The notes: a model not told the origin generated them from the letters alone. Counted from the first letter of the stretch, positions 8,499 through 20,282 are shown. The stretch: DNA of 34,364 bases from an uncultured Ectothiorhodospiraceae bacterium (GCA_947258515.1 CAMYIO010000014.1:7161-41524); one strand, 5' to 3'. Numbers and translations: made by a program.

Positions 8499-10194
8499 GT
8501 CACCACTCAACATTGTCATTTGCTGGCATATGCACCAGCCCCAGTACTGCGATCTGATCAGCGGCATCTACCAGTTACCCTGGTCCTATCTGCATGCCAC
8601 CAAGGACTACATTGACATGGCGGCACACCTTGAAGCCGTGCCGGAGGCGAGGGCGGTGGTTAATTTTGCACCGATCCTGCTGGATCAGTTGTCCGACTAT
8701 GCCGGGCAGGTCAATGGCTTCCTGTCGGAAAACAAGCCCATCCGTGATCCATTGCTGGCTGCACTGGCCTCTCCGGTGTTACCCGGCAGCAAGGAGCTGA
8801 GGATGGAGCTGGTCAGTGCCTGCCTGCGCGTCAATGAACTGCGCTCGATCAAGCGCTTTGAGCCTTATCAGAAACTTGCCGAGATGGCCCGCTGGTTTCA
8901 TGAACATCCTTCAGGCATGTTGTATGTCGGGGACCCGTTTATTACCGACCTGCTGGTCTGGTATCACCTGGCCTGGATGGGTGAAACCGTGCGTCGGAAA
9001 AACACGCTGATCCAGCAGTTGATGGAGAAGGGCACGGGCTTCACGCTGCATGACCGGCGGGAACTGGTAAAACTGATCGGGGAATTACTGTCCAGTGTCA
9101 TCGATCGCTATCGCGAACTCGCCGAACACGGCCGTATCGAACTGGCAATGTCGCCCTATGCGCACCCGATAGTGCCATTGCTGCTCGATGTTGAAACGGC
9201 ACGGGACGCGATGCCGGATGTTCTGATGCCGAACCTGTCGAGCTATCCAGGTGGCGAGGATCGGGCCCGCTGGCACATCAAGGAAGGTATCGAGACCTTT
9301 GAGCAGTATTTTGGAAAGCGACCAATCGGCTGCTGGCCATCAGAAGGCGGTGTCAGTATGGCGGCGCTGGCCCAGCTTGAAGAATTCGGCTTTACATGGG
9401 CGGCCAGTGGTGAATCGGTATTTCGTCACAGCCAGTCAAACCCGGCCAACAAGTCGATCTCCAGCAGCAGTCTCTACCAGGGTTTCAGGATGGCTGACGG
9501 GGAGCTGGCCTGTTTCTTTCGGGACGACGGCCTCTCGGATCTGATCGGCTTTACCTACTCGGACTGGCATGCCGATGATGCCGTGAGCAACCTCATCGAG
9601 CACCTGGAGAACATTGCCGCCAGTACCCGTGAACAGCACAACCCGCTGGTGTCCATCATCCTCGACGGTGAAAACGCCTGGGAACACTTCCCCGAGAATG
9701 GCTATTACTTCCTCAACACGCTCTACAAACGTCTGGCGGCACATCCCGACATCAGGATGACCACTTACTCCGACTACCTGAAGACCCGCCATAAACTTCC
9801 ACGCATCAAGAAACTGGTCAGCGGCAGCTGGGTTTACGGGACATTTTCAACCTGGATCGGTGACAAGGACAAAAACCGTGGCTGGGATATGCTCGGTGAT
9901 GCCAAAAAGGTATTTGATGCGACCCTGCTGGAAAACAGTCTCAGCAGCGAACAGGTGCTGGCAGCCCAGCACCAGTTGTCGATCTGCGAGGGCTCCGACT
10001 GGTTCTGGTGGTTTGGCGATTACAACTCGGCGGACACCGTCAGTGATTTTGAACGTATTTTCCGCATGCACCTCTCCAACCTCTACATCATGCTCGGCAA
10101 GGAACCGCCGGAATACCTGTCAATGGTATTTGCACACGGTGGCGGAGAACCTGTACAGGGTGGTGTCATGCGCAAGGGTCAGTACACAGCGTAG
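8488..10194 (+). CDS. Glycoside hydrolase family 57 alpha-glucan-active enzyme
   Basis: The GH57 family contains alpha-amylases, 4-alpha-glucanotransferases and branching enzymes that act on alpha-glucans. The 568-residue protein starts with the family opening motif [11 protein letters not shown]. The probable nucleophile is Glu286 in [10 protein letters not shown], and the probable acid/base is Asp393 in [25 protein letters not shown] lies in the C-terminal helical region. The ATG at 8488 overlaps the end of glgC by 11 bases; the same frame is open further upstream inside glgC, but the family N-terminus begins here. There is no signal peptide, so it is probably cytoplasmic. Its position between glgC and malQ suggests a role in glycogen or maltodextrin remodelling. 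Hydrolase versus transferase cannot be told from the sequence alone. Confidence 0.9.
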   Translation: MSAESPLNIVICWHMHQPQYCDLISGIYQLPWSYLHATKDYIDMAAHLEAVPEARAVVNFAPILLDQLSDYAGQVNGFLSENKPIRDPLLAALASPVLPGSKELRMELVSACLRVNELRSIKRFEPYQKLAEMARWFHEHPSGMLYVGDPFITDLLVWYHLAWMGETVRRKNTLIQQLMEKGTGFTLHDRRELVKLIGELLSSVIDRYRELAEHGRIELAMSPYAHPIVPLLLDVETARDAMPDVLMPNLSSYPGGEDRARWHIKEGIETFEQYFGKRPIGCWPSEGGVSMAALAQLEEFGFTWAASGESVFRHSQSNPANKSISSSSLYQGFRMADGELACFFRDDGLSDLIGFTYSDWHADDAVSNLIEHLENIAASTREQHNPLVSIILDGENAWEHFPENGYYFLNTLYKRLAAHPDIRMTTYSDYLKTRHKLPRIKKLVSGSWVYGTFSTWIGDKDKNRGWDMLGDAKKVFDATLLENSLSSEQVLAAQHQLSICEGSDWFWWFGDYNSADTVSDFERIFRMHLSNLYIMLGKEPPEYLSMVFAHGGGEPVQGGVMRKGQYTA

Positions 10195-10227
10195 TCATAC
10201 GCTGAGCGGCCATCTATACAGCCTGGC

Positions 10228-11697
10228 GTGATAAACCCCCTCAATCACCGTCGTGCCGGGGTGCTGTTGCACCCGACGTCCCTGCCTGGCACACGCGAGC
10301 AGGGCAATATTGGCAGGGATGCGCGCCGTTTTGTGGATTTCCTGCAGACGGCGGGAATCAGTGTCTGGCAAATGTTGCCACTGGGACCGACGCATGCCGA
10401 CCATTCCCCTTATCAATGCCTGTCGGTGCATGCCGGAAACACCCGTCTGATTTGCCTTGATGATCTGGTTGCAAGCGGCTGGCTGTCGGCGGAGGCGGCC
10501 TGCAATGCGCCGTTTCAGGATTGCCTGGTGCAGGCAAAAAGCGGTTTTCAGGCCCTGGCAAGACCGGCACAGAAAGGGGCCTTCACGCGATTCAAACGTA
10601 CACATGCCTTCTGGCTGGACGACTACTCGCTGTACCAGGCCATCCGGCAACAGCATGACAACCGGCCCTGGTACCAATGGCCTGATGCGTTACGAGACTG
10701 GCATCAGGCATGTTCAGCCAGGGATGAATATACTGAATCGACAGACCAGGCCTGCTTTGAGCAATACCTGTTTTACAGCCAGTGGTCTGACTTGCATCGC
10801 TATGCGAATCAACACGGCGTGGCATTGTTCGGTGACATGCCCATCTATGTGGCTCATGACAGTGCCGATGTCTGGTCCAATGCCGGGATCTTCACTATCG
10901 ACAAGTCCGGAAATTCTGAAACTGTCGCCGGGGTACCACCGGATTATTTCTCTGCCACCGGTCAGCGCTGGGGCAATCCACTGTATCGCTGGGATGTGCT
11001 TGAGCAGCAGGACTATGGCTGGTGGGTGGATCGTTTCAAGACCCAGCTGGAACTGTTTGACCTGATAAGGCTGGACCATTTCCGTGGCTTCGAGAAATAC
11101 TGGGAGATACCGGCCACGGCAGACACGGCGATTGATGGTCGCTGGGTCGAAGGTCCCGGCAGCAAATTATTTGACCGCTTGCGTCAGGTGTTCGGCGGTT
11201 TACCGCTGATCGCTGAAGATCTCGGCATTATCACGCCTGAAGTCGATGCACTGCGGCTCGCCTATGCCTTTCCCGGAATGAAGATACTGCAGTTTGCCTT
11301 CGACGGGGGAGAGGACAACCCCTATCTGCCTCACAATCACGAGCGCTTGTCCATCGTCTACACCGGCACGCATGATAACGATACAACGCTGGGCTGGTAT
11401 GAGAGTCTCGACGAAGGCACCCGGGACACTGTTAACAGTCACCTCGCCCGGTACCGTAGCGACATGCCATGGCGACTCATGGAAGCGGCGCTGGATTCAG
11501 TCGCCATACTCGCTGTTTTTCCACTGCAGGACCTGTTGTCACTGGGCAGCGCGGGCCGCATGAATACCCCGGGGACCTCGGAAAACAACTGGTGCTGGCG
11601 TTTTAGCTGGTCGCAGCTGCAGCCGGAAATGGCCACGCAGCTACGCCAGCTGGTCGAACATTATGACCGGAATCCCCCGCCGCTCCCGCCGTCATAA
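10228..11697 (+). CDS. malQ: 4-alpha-glucanotransferase (amylomaltase)
   Basis: MalQ (GH77) transfers 1,4-glucan segments between maltodextrins. The 489-residue protein has the family opening AGVLLHPTSLPG and LPLGPTHADHSPYQ. The catalytic residues are visible: Asp283 in IRLDHFRGFE (nucleophile), Glu330 in LIAEDLG (acid/base) and Asp383 in GTHDNDTT. The length fits the short, plant- and Thermus-like amylomaltases rather than the longer E. coli form. The start is a GTG, 33 bases after the GH57 stop, with no strong ribosome-binding site. The 3' end overlaps the convergent glgP gene by six bases. Confidence 0.95.
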   Translation: MINPLNHRRAGVLLHPTSLPGTREQGNIGRDARRFVDFLQTAGISVWQMLPLGPTHADHSPYQCLSVHAGNTRLICLDDLVASGWLSAEAACNAPFQDCLVQAKSGFQALARPAQKGAFTRFKRTHAFWLDDYSLYQAIRQQHDNRPWYQWPDALRDWHQACSARDEYTESTDQACFEQYLFYSQWSDLHRYANQHGVALFGDMPIYVAHDSADVWSNAGIFTIDKSGNSETVAGVPPDYFSATGQRWGNPLYRWDVLEQQDYGWWVDRFKTQLELFDLIRLDHFRGFEKYWEIPATADTAIDGRWVEGPGSKLFDRLRQVFGGLPLIAEDLGIITPEVDALRLAYAFPGMKILQFAFDGGEDNPYLPHNHERLSIVYTGTHDNDTTLGWYESLDEGTRDTVNSHLARYRSDMPWRLMEAALDSVAILAVFPLQDLLSLGSAGRMNTPGTSENNWCWRFSWSQLQPEMATQLRQLVEHYDRNPPPLPPS

Positions 11698-14250
11698 CCA
11701 GATGATGTGACCGGTCTCGAAGGGATGAGACAGCAACGGGTGGCTCGGATACAGGCGCAGCTTGTAGAACTGTAACCCGGACAGGGGTGGTAACAGGTCA
11801 ATACTGAACACCGCCTCACCTTGCTCTGTTTTCCCTGCCGGTTTCAGGCTGATGTGTTCACGTTCCACGAAGCTGCTCTGATCGGAACGGGTTCCTATAA
11901 TGCATTCAAGTACCACGTCGTCGGCCGTCAATTCACCGAGGGCAACAGCGACCTCTATTTTCAGACTGTCGCCGGACATCAGCCAGCTCCTGGAGTTGTC
12001 AATGCGGCGCATGGACACACCCTGCCAGGCACTGTTGACCTTGGCCTTCCACGCAGCAAGTTCGCGCGCACCCTTGTAATCATCAGCACAGAGTTTCCTG
12101 TTCTGACGGCTCGCCGGGGCGTAAAAGTTGGTAATGTAATCCCTGACCATGCGCTGGGAATTGTAATTTGGTATGCATGATTTCATGGAGGCCTTGGATT
12201 TTTTTACCCAGCCCTCGGAATATCCCTGGGTATTACGGTCGTAGTAGAGTGGTGCGACCTTTCTTTCCAGCAGGTCCAGCAGTTCACTGGCTTCTTCGTG
12301 ATTGCGGTAATCAGGTTCAAAATGAGGCTCATGTGGCGTAATGGCCCAGCCATTTTCGCCGTTAAAACCCTCTGCCCACCAGCCATCCAGTACGCTGAGA
12401 TTGATAACACCGTTCATGCCCGCCTTTTGCCCGGACGTGCCACTGGCTTCAAGCGGGTATTCAGGCGTATTCAGCCAGACATCCACCCCGGTAACCAGTT
12501 TGCGGCCCAGCGCCAGGTCATAGCCTTCGAGCAGCAGAATATGGCCGATGAATTCAGGCATCAGTGAAAATTCATGAATGGTCCGAATCAGCTGTTGCCC
12601 GGGCACGTCACTGGGGTGGGCCTTGCCGGCAAATATCAGCAACACCGGGCGTTCCGGGTTTTTCAATATGCGGCTGAGACGTTCCGGGTCGGAAAATAAC
12701 AGGGTTGCCCGCTTGTAGGTCGCAAAGCGTCGTGCAAAACCGACTGTCAGGATATCCGATTCACCGCTGCTGACATGCTGTGTCAAACGGTCCATCAGGA
12801 CTTCGCTGCAGCCATTGCGACGACACTGATGCAATGCACGGTAGGTCACATTTTCAAACAGCTCTGTCTTCAGCGACTGGCGCAGGCTCCAGTAACTGTG
12901 ATCGGGTATTTCGTCAACACGATCCCAGTAGTCTTCATTCAGCAGTTCGTCGCGCCAGGCGCGACCAAAGCGCATGTCATACAGATTGGACCATTCACGT
13001 GCCAGGAATGTCTGCAGATGCACGCCATTGGTGACGTAACGGATCGGGTTTTCCCGGTAGGGAACATCCGGCCAGATATAGTGCTCCATCTCCGAGGCAA
13101 CCGTTCCGTGAATACGACTGACACCGTTGTGAAAACGCGAGCCACGCAGGGCCAGTGCTGTCTGGTTAAAGGTGCTGTGATTCTCCGGTGTTGCGCCCAG
13201 CTGCAGAAACTGCTGCATATCAATACCCAGGGCCTTGATATAGTTACTGAAGTAACCCGTTATCAATTCATGGTCAAAGATGTCATGACCGGCTGCGACC
13301 GGTGTATGCGTGGTAAAGACGGTACCGGCCGCGATCACTTCCAGTGCACAGGCAAAGTCAAAACCCTTCAGGGTGCCTTCGCGACAGCGCTCCAGGATCT
13401 GGAAGGCGGAATGGCCTTCATTGATATGCCAGACTGTCGGTTTGATCCCCAGCGCCCGCAATGCACGCACGCCGCCAATACCGAGCACAATCTCCTGCTG
13501 AATACGGATATTCCTGTCGCCACCGTAGAGCTGGTGGGTGATGATGCGGTCATGCTCCTGGTTCTTGTCAAGGTCACTGTCCAGCAGGTACACGCGGATA
13601 TGTCCCGCCTTGGCACACCAGACATGCAGGTAAACCTTGCGTCCCGGGAAATCGATCTCGATCTCCAGCGGATTACCCTCTTTGTCAAGGGACTGTGTAA
13701 CAGGCAGATCATAGAAATCGGATGGCGAGTAGTGGGAAATCTGGGTGCCGTGTTCGTCAATCGTCTGGTTGAAATAGCCCTGGCGATACAGGATGCCTAC
13801 CCCGACAAAAGGCAGGCACAGGTCGCTGGCGGCCTTGCAATGGTCGCCTGCCAGTATGCCAAGCCCACCCGAGTAGATGGGAAGGCTCTCGTGGAAACCA
13901 AACTCTGCACAGAAATAGGCGATCAGGTCTTCATCAGCATCGATGTGTTTGTTGATACCGTCAGGCATGGACTGTTGGTGGTAGGTGTCGTAGGCCGCAA
14001 GCACCCGCTGGTAATCTTCCATGAACACGCGGTCTTCGGCAGCTTCCTCGAGCCGTTCCTGCGAGACGCGCCGCAAAAAGGTTTTCGGATTGTGGCCGGA
14101 AGTGCCCCATAGATCCTGGTCAAGCCGGGTAAAGAGACGCCTGACCTGCCGGTCCCAGCTGTAAAAGAGATCATTGGCCAGATCTTCGAGTTGCTTCAGT
14201 GCCGCCGGGATATGTGGCTGTACTTCGAGGGAAAAGCGTGTACCTGACAT
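11692..14250 (-). CDS. glgP: Alpha-glucan (glycogen/maltodextrin) phosphorylase, DUF3417-containing type
   Basis: The enzyme releases glucose-1-phosphate from the non-reducing ends of alpha-glucans (GT35, PLP-dependent). The 852-residue protein has the N-terminal DUF3417 region (residues about 10-120, with LANDLFYSWDRQVRRLF) seen in the actinobacterial-type branch rather than in E. coli GlgP or MalP. Core motifs include YSGGLGILAGDHCKAASDL, WHINEGHSAF and FTTHTPVAAGHD. The PLP-binding lysine is near residue 609 in EASGTSGQKAGMNG. AGGA lies 7 bases before the ATG at 14250. The gene is 59 bases downstream of a tRNA-Leu on the same strand, with no terminator visible between them. With GlgC, GlgB and MalQ it completes a store-and-release set apart from glycogen synthase. 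Confidence 0.95.
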   Translation of the reverse strand: MSGTRFSLEVQPHIPAALKQLEDLANDLFYSWDRQVRRLFTRLDQDLWGTSGHNPKTFLRRVSQERLEEAAEDRVFMEDYQRVLAAYDTYHQQSMPDGINKHIDADEDLIAYFCAEFGFHESLPIYSGGLGILAGDHCKAASDLCLPFVGVGILYRQGYFNQTIDEHGTQISHYSPSDFYDLPVTQSLDKEGNPLEIEIDFPGRKVYLHVWCAKAGHIRVYLLDSDLDKNQEHDRIITHQLYGGDRNIRIQQEIVLGIGGVRALRALGIKPTVWHINEGHSAFQILERCREGTLKGFDFACALEVIAAGTVFTTHTPVAAGHDIFDHELITGYFSNYIKALGIDMQQFLQLGATPENHSTFNQTALALRGSRFHNGVSRIHGTVASEMEHYIWPDVPYRENPIRYVTNGVHLQTFLAREWSNLYDMRFGRAWRDELLNEDYWDRVDEIPDHSYWSLRQSLKTELFENVTYRALHQCRRNGCSEVLMDRLTQHVSSGESDILTVGFARRFATYKRATLLFSDPERLSRILKNPERPVLLIFAGKAHPSDVPGQQLIRTIHEFSLMPEFIGHILLLEGYDLALGRKLVTGVDVWLNTPEYPLEASGTSGQKAGMNGVINLSVLDGWWAEGFNGENGWAITPHEPHFEPDYRNHEEASELLDLLERKVAPLYYDRNTQGYSEGWVKKSKASMKSCIPNYNSQRMVRDYITNFYAPASRQNRKLCADDYKGARELAAWKAKVNSAWQGVSMRRIDNSRSWLMSGDSLKIEVAVALGELTADDVVLECIIGTRSDQSSFVEREHISLKPAGKTEQGEAVFSIDLLPPLSGLQFYKLRLYPSHPLLSHPFETGHIIWL

Positions 14251-14309
14251 CTATTGTTCCTGCCTAGTGATAAATTGCGAGATTCAAGAACCCCGATGAT
14301 GCTTGATAA

Positions 14310-14396
14310 TGGTGCCGAGGGCGAGAGTCGAACTCGCACGGTATTGCTACCGGTGGATTTTGAGTCCACTGCGTCTACCAGTTCCGCCACCCCGGC
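14310..14396 (-). tRNA. tRNA-Leu (anticodon CAA)
   Basis: The 87-base minus-strand sequence folds as a class II tRNA. The acceptor arms GCCGGGG and CCTCGGC pair with one G-U. The anticodon stem GTGGA/TCCAC encloses the loop CTCAAAA, giving anticodon CAA, which reads the leucine codon UUG. A long variable arm (CGGTAGCAATACCG) and the T-arm motif GTTCGACTC are present. CCA is encoded at the 3' end (14312-14310). Confidence 0.97.
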
Positions 14397-14431
14397 AATT
14401 AAGGGACCACAGGATGATACAAAGGCCGCTT

Positions 14432-14459
14432 AGTATAAAGATTCCGTGCCCATGGGCAA
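14432..14459 (-). promoter_or_regulatory. Sigma70 promoter for tRNA-Leu
   Basis: On the minus strand, TTGCCC (-35) and TATACT (-10) are separated by 16 bases. A GC-rich discriminator (AAGCGGCC) follows, as is common for stable-RNA promoters under stringent control. The start would be near 14425, about 30 bases before the mature tRNA. Confidence 0.6.
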
Positions 14460-14498
14460 GCGTCAGCCACTATCAGGCCTGTGCTACTATCCCGCGCC

Positions 14499-16660
<2,162 letters not shown>

Positions 16661-16714
16661 TACCGCGCTTTTATCGGGATCGGTCTCCTGTTGGACCTCC
16701 CAGGCGCAACCAAG

Positions 16715-16732
16715 GCCGTTATCGCAAACGGC
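16715..16732 (+). other. Small hairpin upstream of yajC
   Basis: GCCGTT and AACGGC form a perfect six-base stem around a six-base loop, 22 bases before the yajC ATG in the tgt-yajC gap. No T-run follows, so it is more likely an mRNA processing or stability element than a terminator. Its role is unknown. Confidence 0.25.
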
Positions 16733-16753
16733 ACAGAGGAGTGAGGACCAGGC

Positions 16754-17080
16754 ATGAATTTCTTTATTTCAGACGCACTCGCAGCAGCCCCGGAAGCACA
16801 GGCAAATCCAATCACGAGCCTGTTACCGCTGGTTTTTATTTTCGTGGTTTTTTACTTTCTGCTGATTCGCCCGCAAAGTAAAAAGGCAAAAGAACACAAG
16901 CAAATGGTCGAGGCGCTGGCCAAGGGTGATGAAGTCGTGACCAATGGTGGCCTGCTGGGCAAATTGACAAAGATCGGTGATAACTTCGTCGAGCTGGAAC
17001 TCGCTGATGGCGTCACTGTGAAACTGCAACGTAATGCGATTGCCAATATTTTACCGAAGGGAACAATGAAAGGGCTGTAA
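16754..17080 (+). CDS. yajC: Sec translocon accessory protein YajC
   Basis: YajC is a small inner membrane protein that associates with SecDF. The 108-residue protein has a short N-terminal region, one transmembrane helix (SLLPLVFIFVVFYFLLIRPQ) and the conserved cytosolic stretch RPQSKKAKEHK...GDEVVTNGGLLGKL. GAGGAGTGAGGA just upstream provides a strong ribosome-binding site. It lies 93 bases after tgt and 21 bases before secD. Confidence 0.96.
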   Translation: MNFFISDALAAAPEAQANPITSLLPLVFIFVVFYFLLIRPQSKKAKEHKQMVEALAKGDEVVTNGGLLGKLTKIGDNFVELELADGVTVKLQRNAIANILPKGTMKGL

Positions 17081-17101
17081 GGCCCTGCAAGGACTTTATT
17101 C

Positions 17102-18955
17102 ATGATAAATCAGTACCCCCTGTGGAAATATCTGCTGCTCGTTTTCGCACTGGTGATCGGCGCGATATATGCCTTGCCCAATGTCTATGGTGAGGACCCG
17201 GCACTGCAAATCTCGGGCAGCCGCAACGCGGCCATAGACGCCACTGCAAAAGGCAAGGTAATCAGTGCACTGCAAGCGGCTGACATAGCGGTGAAGGCGA
17301 CCGAGATGAAACCCGGCCAGTTACTGGTTCGTTTTAACGATACCGAAGCACAGCTCAAGGCGGTTGATTTCGTAAAGTCTGCGCTGGGAACAGACTACAT
17401 CATTGCATTGAATCTCGCGCCGGCCACGCCCGCCTGGCTGGAAAAGGCCAATGCGTTACCGATGTATCTGGGTCTCGATTTGCGTGGCGGCGTGCACTTC
17501 CTGATGGAGGTGGATATGAAGGCCGCTGCTGAACAGGCCATTGAACGCTACAGCAACGATATTCGCACGCTGCTGCGTGATGAGCGTATTCGCTACGCAT
17601 CGATCCGCGCGGAACAGCAGGCGGTGCGCGTCATGTTTCGCAGTGAGGCAGACCGGGAGCAGTCCCGCAAGTTGCTGAAAAAGGAGCTGCCGCTGCTGGT
17701 GCTTGAAGACATCGACACGGAAAACCCGGGCCTGCAGGCAAGACTGGACGAACAGGAAATCCGCGATATTGAAAAATTTGCCCTGCAGCAGAATATTTTA
17801 ACGCTGCGCAATCGTGTCAACGAGCTGGGGGTTGCCGAGCCGGTCATTGTTCAGCAGGGGGCACATCGTATTGTCGTGCAGTTGCCCGGCGTACAGGACA
17901 CCGTCGAGGCGAAGCGCATACTGGGCGCAACCGCGACACTGGAATACCGGGCGGTTGATTACGAGCACGACGTGCAGACTGCCGTCGCCGGCACCGTGCC
18001 GGCAGGATCTCGCCTTTATAAAGATCGTGACGGTAACCCGGTCCTGCTGAAAAAGGCAGTAATTGTGACCGGCGACCAGATCATCAACGCAAGTTCCGGC
18101 CTTGACCAGCAGACCGGCGGCCCCCAGGTGTCCGTCATGCTGGATGCCAAGGGCGCCCGCAGCATGCTGAACTTCACCAAGAAGAGTGTCGGCAAGCCGA
18201 TGGCGGTGGTGTTCATAGAAAACAAGAGCGAGACGAAACTGGTAGACGGCGTGCCGGTCAAGAGCAACAAGCGGGTTGAAGAAGTCATCAGTGTGGCAAC
18301 CATTCGCGACGTCTTCAGCAAGCGCTTCCAGACCACCGGCCTGGACAGTCCGCAGGAAGCGCATGAACTGGCCCTGCTGTTGCGGTCCGGCGCGCTGGCG
18401 GCACCGATCAATATCGTCGAGGAGCGCACCATCGGTCCGAGCCTTGGCAAGGACAACATCGAGCAGGGCTTCAAGTCGGTCGTTATCGGCTTTCTGGCCG
18501 TACTGGTGTTTATGGCGCTTTATTACAAGGTATTCGGACTGGTCGCAGACATGGCGCTGGCACTGAACCTGGTGCTGATTGTCGCCGTACTTTCACTGTT
18601 GCAGGCCACCCTGACGATGCCGGGTATTGCCGGTATTGTGCTGACAGTGGGTATGGCCGTTGATGCCAACGTGCTTATCTTCGAGCGTATCCGTGAAGAA
18701 CTGCGCAATGGCAACAGCCCCCAGGCCAGCATTCAGGCGGGTTACGAGAAGGCGCTCTCGACCATTGCCGATGCCAATATTACAACCTTGATCGCGGCCG
18801 TTGTGCTACTGAGTTATGGCACAGGGGCCATCAAGGGTTTCGCCGTGACGCTGGCCATCGGCATTGTCACTTCCATGTTTACCGCCATCCTCGGCACGCG
18901 CGCGGTCATCAACCTGATATATGGCGGGCGACGTATTGCACGTCTCTCGATCTGA
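17102..18955 (+). CDS. secD: Protein translocase subunit SecD
   Basis: SecD works with SecF to use the proton-motive force to complete protein export. The 617-residue protein is full length. It has an N-terminal transmembrane helix (WKYLLLVFALVIGAIYALPNVYG), the DLRGGVHFLMEVD motif opening the periplasmic P1 region, and GPSLGKDNI before five C-terminal helices. GMAVDANVLIFERIREE marks the RND-type core. AAGGA lies 9 bases before the ATG. Confidence 0.98.
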   Translation: MINQYPLWKYLLLVFALVIGAIYALPNVYGEDPALQISGSRNAAIDATAKGKVISALQAADIAVKATEMKPGQLLVRFNDTEAQLKAVDFVKSALGTDYIIALNLAPATPAWLEKANALPMYLGLDLRGGVHFLMEVDMKAAAEQAIERYSNDIRTLLRDERIRYASIRAEQQAVRVMFRSEADREQSRKLLKKELPLLVLEDIDTENPGLQARLDEQEIRDIEKFALQQNILTLRNRVNELGVAEPVIVQQGAHRIVVQLPGVQDTVEAKRILGATATLEYRAVDYEHDVQTAVAGTVPAGSRLYKDRDGNPVLLKKAVIVTGDQIINASSGLDQQTGGPQVSVMLDAKGARSMLNFTKKSVGKPMAVVFIENKSETKLVDGVPVKSNKRVEEVISVATIRDVFSKRFQTTGLDSPQEAHELALLLRSGALAAPINIVEERTIGPSLGKDNIEQGFKSVVIGFLAVLVFMALYYKVFGLVADMALALNLVLIVAVLSLLQATLTMPGIAGIVLTVGMAVDANVLIFERIREELRNGNSPQASIQAGYEKALSTIADANITTLIAAVVLLSYGTGAIKGFAVTLAIGIVTSMFTAILGTRAVINLIYGGRRIARLSI

Positions 18956-18976
18956 AGGCAGAAGGATTTTCTAAAG

Positions 18977-19915
18977 ATGCAACTATTAAAAGGCAAACTG
19001 AATATCAATTTCATGGGCAAACGACGGATTGCGATTATCCTGTCGGGGATCCTGCTGACCATTGCGCTCACCGCGCTGATCACCAGGGGACTGAACTTTG
19101 GCATTGATTTTACCGGCGGCACCCTCATTGAAGCGGGTTACCCGCAGGCAGTCGAGCTTGAGCCTATCCGTGCAACCCTTGCCGCGTCCGGTTTTGACGG
19201 TGCGCAGGTCCAGCACTTCGGCTCTTCACGGGAGGTGCTGATACGCATTGCCCCGCAGGCCAACAAGGAAAGTGCACAGCTTAGCGATGAAGTCGTCGCG
19301 GGCCTGCGACAGCAGAATGCCGGCGTGGAGATGCGTCGTATAGAATTTGTCGGTCCCCAGGTGGGTGAGGAACTCACCGAGCAGGGCGCACTGGCCATGA
19401 TCTATGCACTGATCGGAATTCTGATCTACATCATGGTGCGTTTTCAGTGGCGCTTTGCACCGGGCGCGGTGATCGCCCTGGTTCACGATGTAATGATTAT
19501 TATTGGCGTCTTTGCCCTGTTCCAGTTCGATTTTGACCTGACGGTACTGGCTGCACTGCTGGCCGTTATCGGCTATTCACTGAACGACACGATCGTGGTG
19601 TTCGACCGAATCCGTGAGAATTTCCGCAAGATGCGCAAGGGCACAGCGGTAGAAATCGTCAATACTTCACTCAACCAGACGATCTCGCGTACCTTGATGA
19701 CATCCATCACCACCTTGCTGGTGCTGACCTCGCTGTTTGTTTTCGGCGGTGAGGTGATTCATTCCTTTTCACTGGCATTGATACTGGGCGTTGTAGTCGG
19801 CACCTATTCATCCATCTACGTCGCCAGTACCGCAACACTGGCTCTGGGTGTTTCGAAGTCTGACCTGATGCCGGCGAAGGTTGAAAACAAGGAAGGCGAT
19901 GGCAGCATGGTATAG
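18977..19915 (+). CDS. secF: Protein translocase subunit SecF
   Basis: SecF is the partner of SecD. The 312-residue protein has the start helix (RRIAIILSGILLTIALTALI), FGIDFTGGTLIE, FVGPQVGEELTEQG, and the C-terminal membrane region with YSLNDTIVVFDRIRENFRK and the TSITTLLVLTSLFVFGGE helix. It begins 21 bases after secD and ends the operon. No obvious intrinsic terminator follows. Confidence 0.98.
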   Translation: MQLLKGKLNINFMGKRRIAIILSGILLTIALTALITRGLNFGIDFTGGTLIEAGYPQAVELEPIRATLAASGFDGAQVQHFGSSREVLIRIAPQANKESAQLSDEVVAGLRQQNAGVEMRRIEFVGPQVGEELTEQGALAMIYALIGILIYIMVRFQWRFAPGAVIALVHDVMIIIGVFALFQFDFDLTVLAALLAVIGYSLNDTIVVFDRIRENFRKMRKGTAVEIVNTSLNQTISRTLMTSITTLLVLTSLFVFGGEVIHSFSLALILGVVVGTYSSIYVASTATLALGVSKSDLMPAKVENKEGDGSMV

Positions 19916-19916
19916 C

Positions 19917-20120
19917 TCAGCAGTCTTCTTTGTATTTTTCCGGGAACGGGATAACTGTGGCTGAATGTTGCGCGGTATTTTCAGCTTCTTCGACTGCAAG
20001 GATGTCCATCTTGGCTGTTTCACTGCCGCGACAGGTTTCATGAGTGAAACCGAGCATTCCCTGCATCACATCGCGCATGATCATTTCCAGTGCGTTGCCG
20101 TTGATTCTTTTATTTCTCAA
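19917..20120 (-). CDS. Small hypothetical protein (67 aa)
   Basis: The frame starts at a TTG preceded by GGGTGA at six bases, an acceptable ribosome-binding site, and ends one base from the secF stop on the opposite strand. The product is soluble and acidic in its second half (AVEEAENTAQ) and ends VIPFPEKYKEDC. It has no transmembrane segment and no motif I recognise. A shorter version could start at one of several internal methionines. It may be real, but chance cannot be excluded. Confidence 0.4.
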   Translation of the reverse strand: MRNKRINGNALEMIMRDVMQGMLGFTHETCRGSETAKMDILAVEEAENTAQHSATVIPFPEKYKEDC

Positions 20121-20142
20121 GTTAAATCACCCTGTTCGATTG

Positions 20143-20157
20143 ATCACGATTCGTGAT
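20143..20157. other. 15-bp palindrome ATCACG-N3-CGTGAT
   Basis: A perfect six-base inverted repeat with a three-base centre lies just upstream of the possible small gene at 19917-20120. It is the size and symmetry of a dimeric repressor site, or a short hairpin. No regulator is known. Confidence 0.3.
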
Positions 20158-20213
20158 TTATGCATCGGCGCAGGGTAGTCAAACTTGAACGACAGGCAGG
20201 TCTGATGACCGGC

Positions 20214-20282
20214 TGAGATTACTATATAATTACTAATATATACAATTATTTATATATTATTATTCAGGTCTTTTCAATAAGA
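20214..20282. other. AT-rich intergenic island after suhB
   Basis: This stretch is mostly A and T, with overlapping TATATA/TATAAT-like runs in an otherwise GC-rich region. It follows the suhB stop on the minus strand. It could hold promoters for the small minus-strand gene or be a site of DNA bending. No clear hairpin plus T-run terminator is seen. Confidence 0.45.

Noticed and set aside
12775-14112. Long 445-codon open frame opposite glgP
   Set aside because: It is wholly antisense to a strongly conserved glgP and its translation shows no recognisable domain. Long antisense frames are common opposite GC-rich genes.
14196-14390. 64-codon open frame across the tRNA-Leu and glgP start
   Set aside because: It reads through the tRNA gene and is a known type of spurious annotation.
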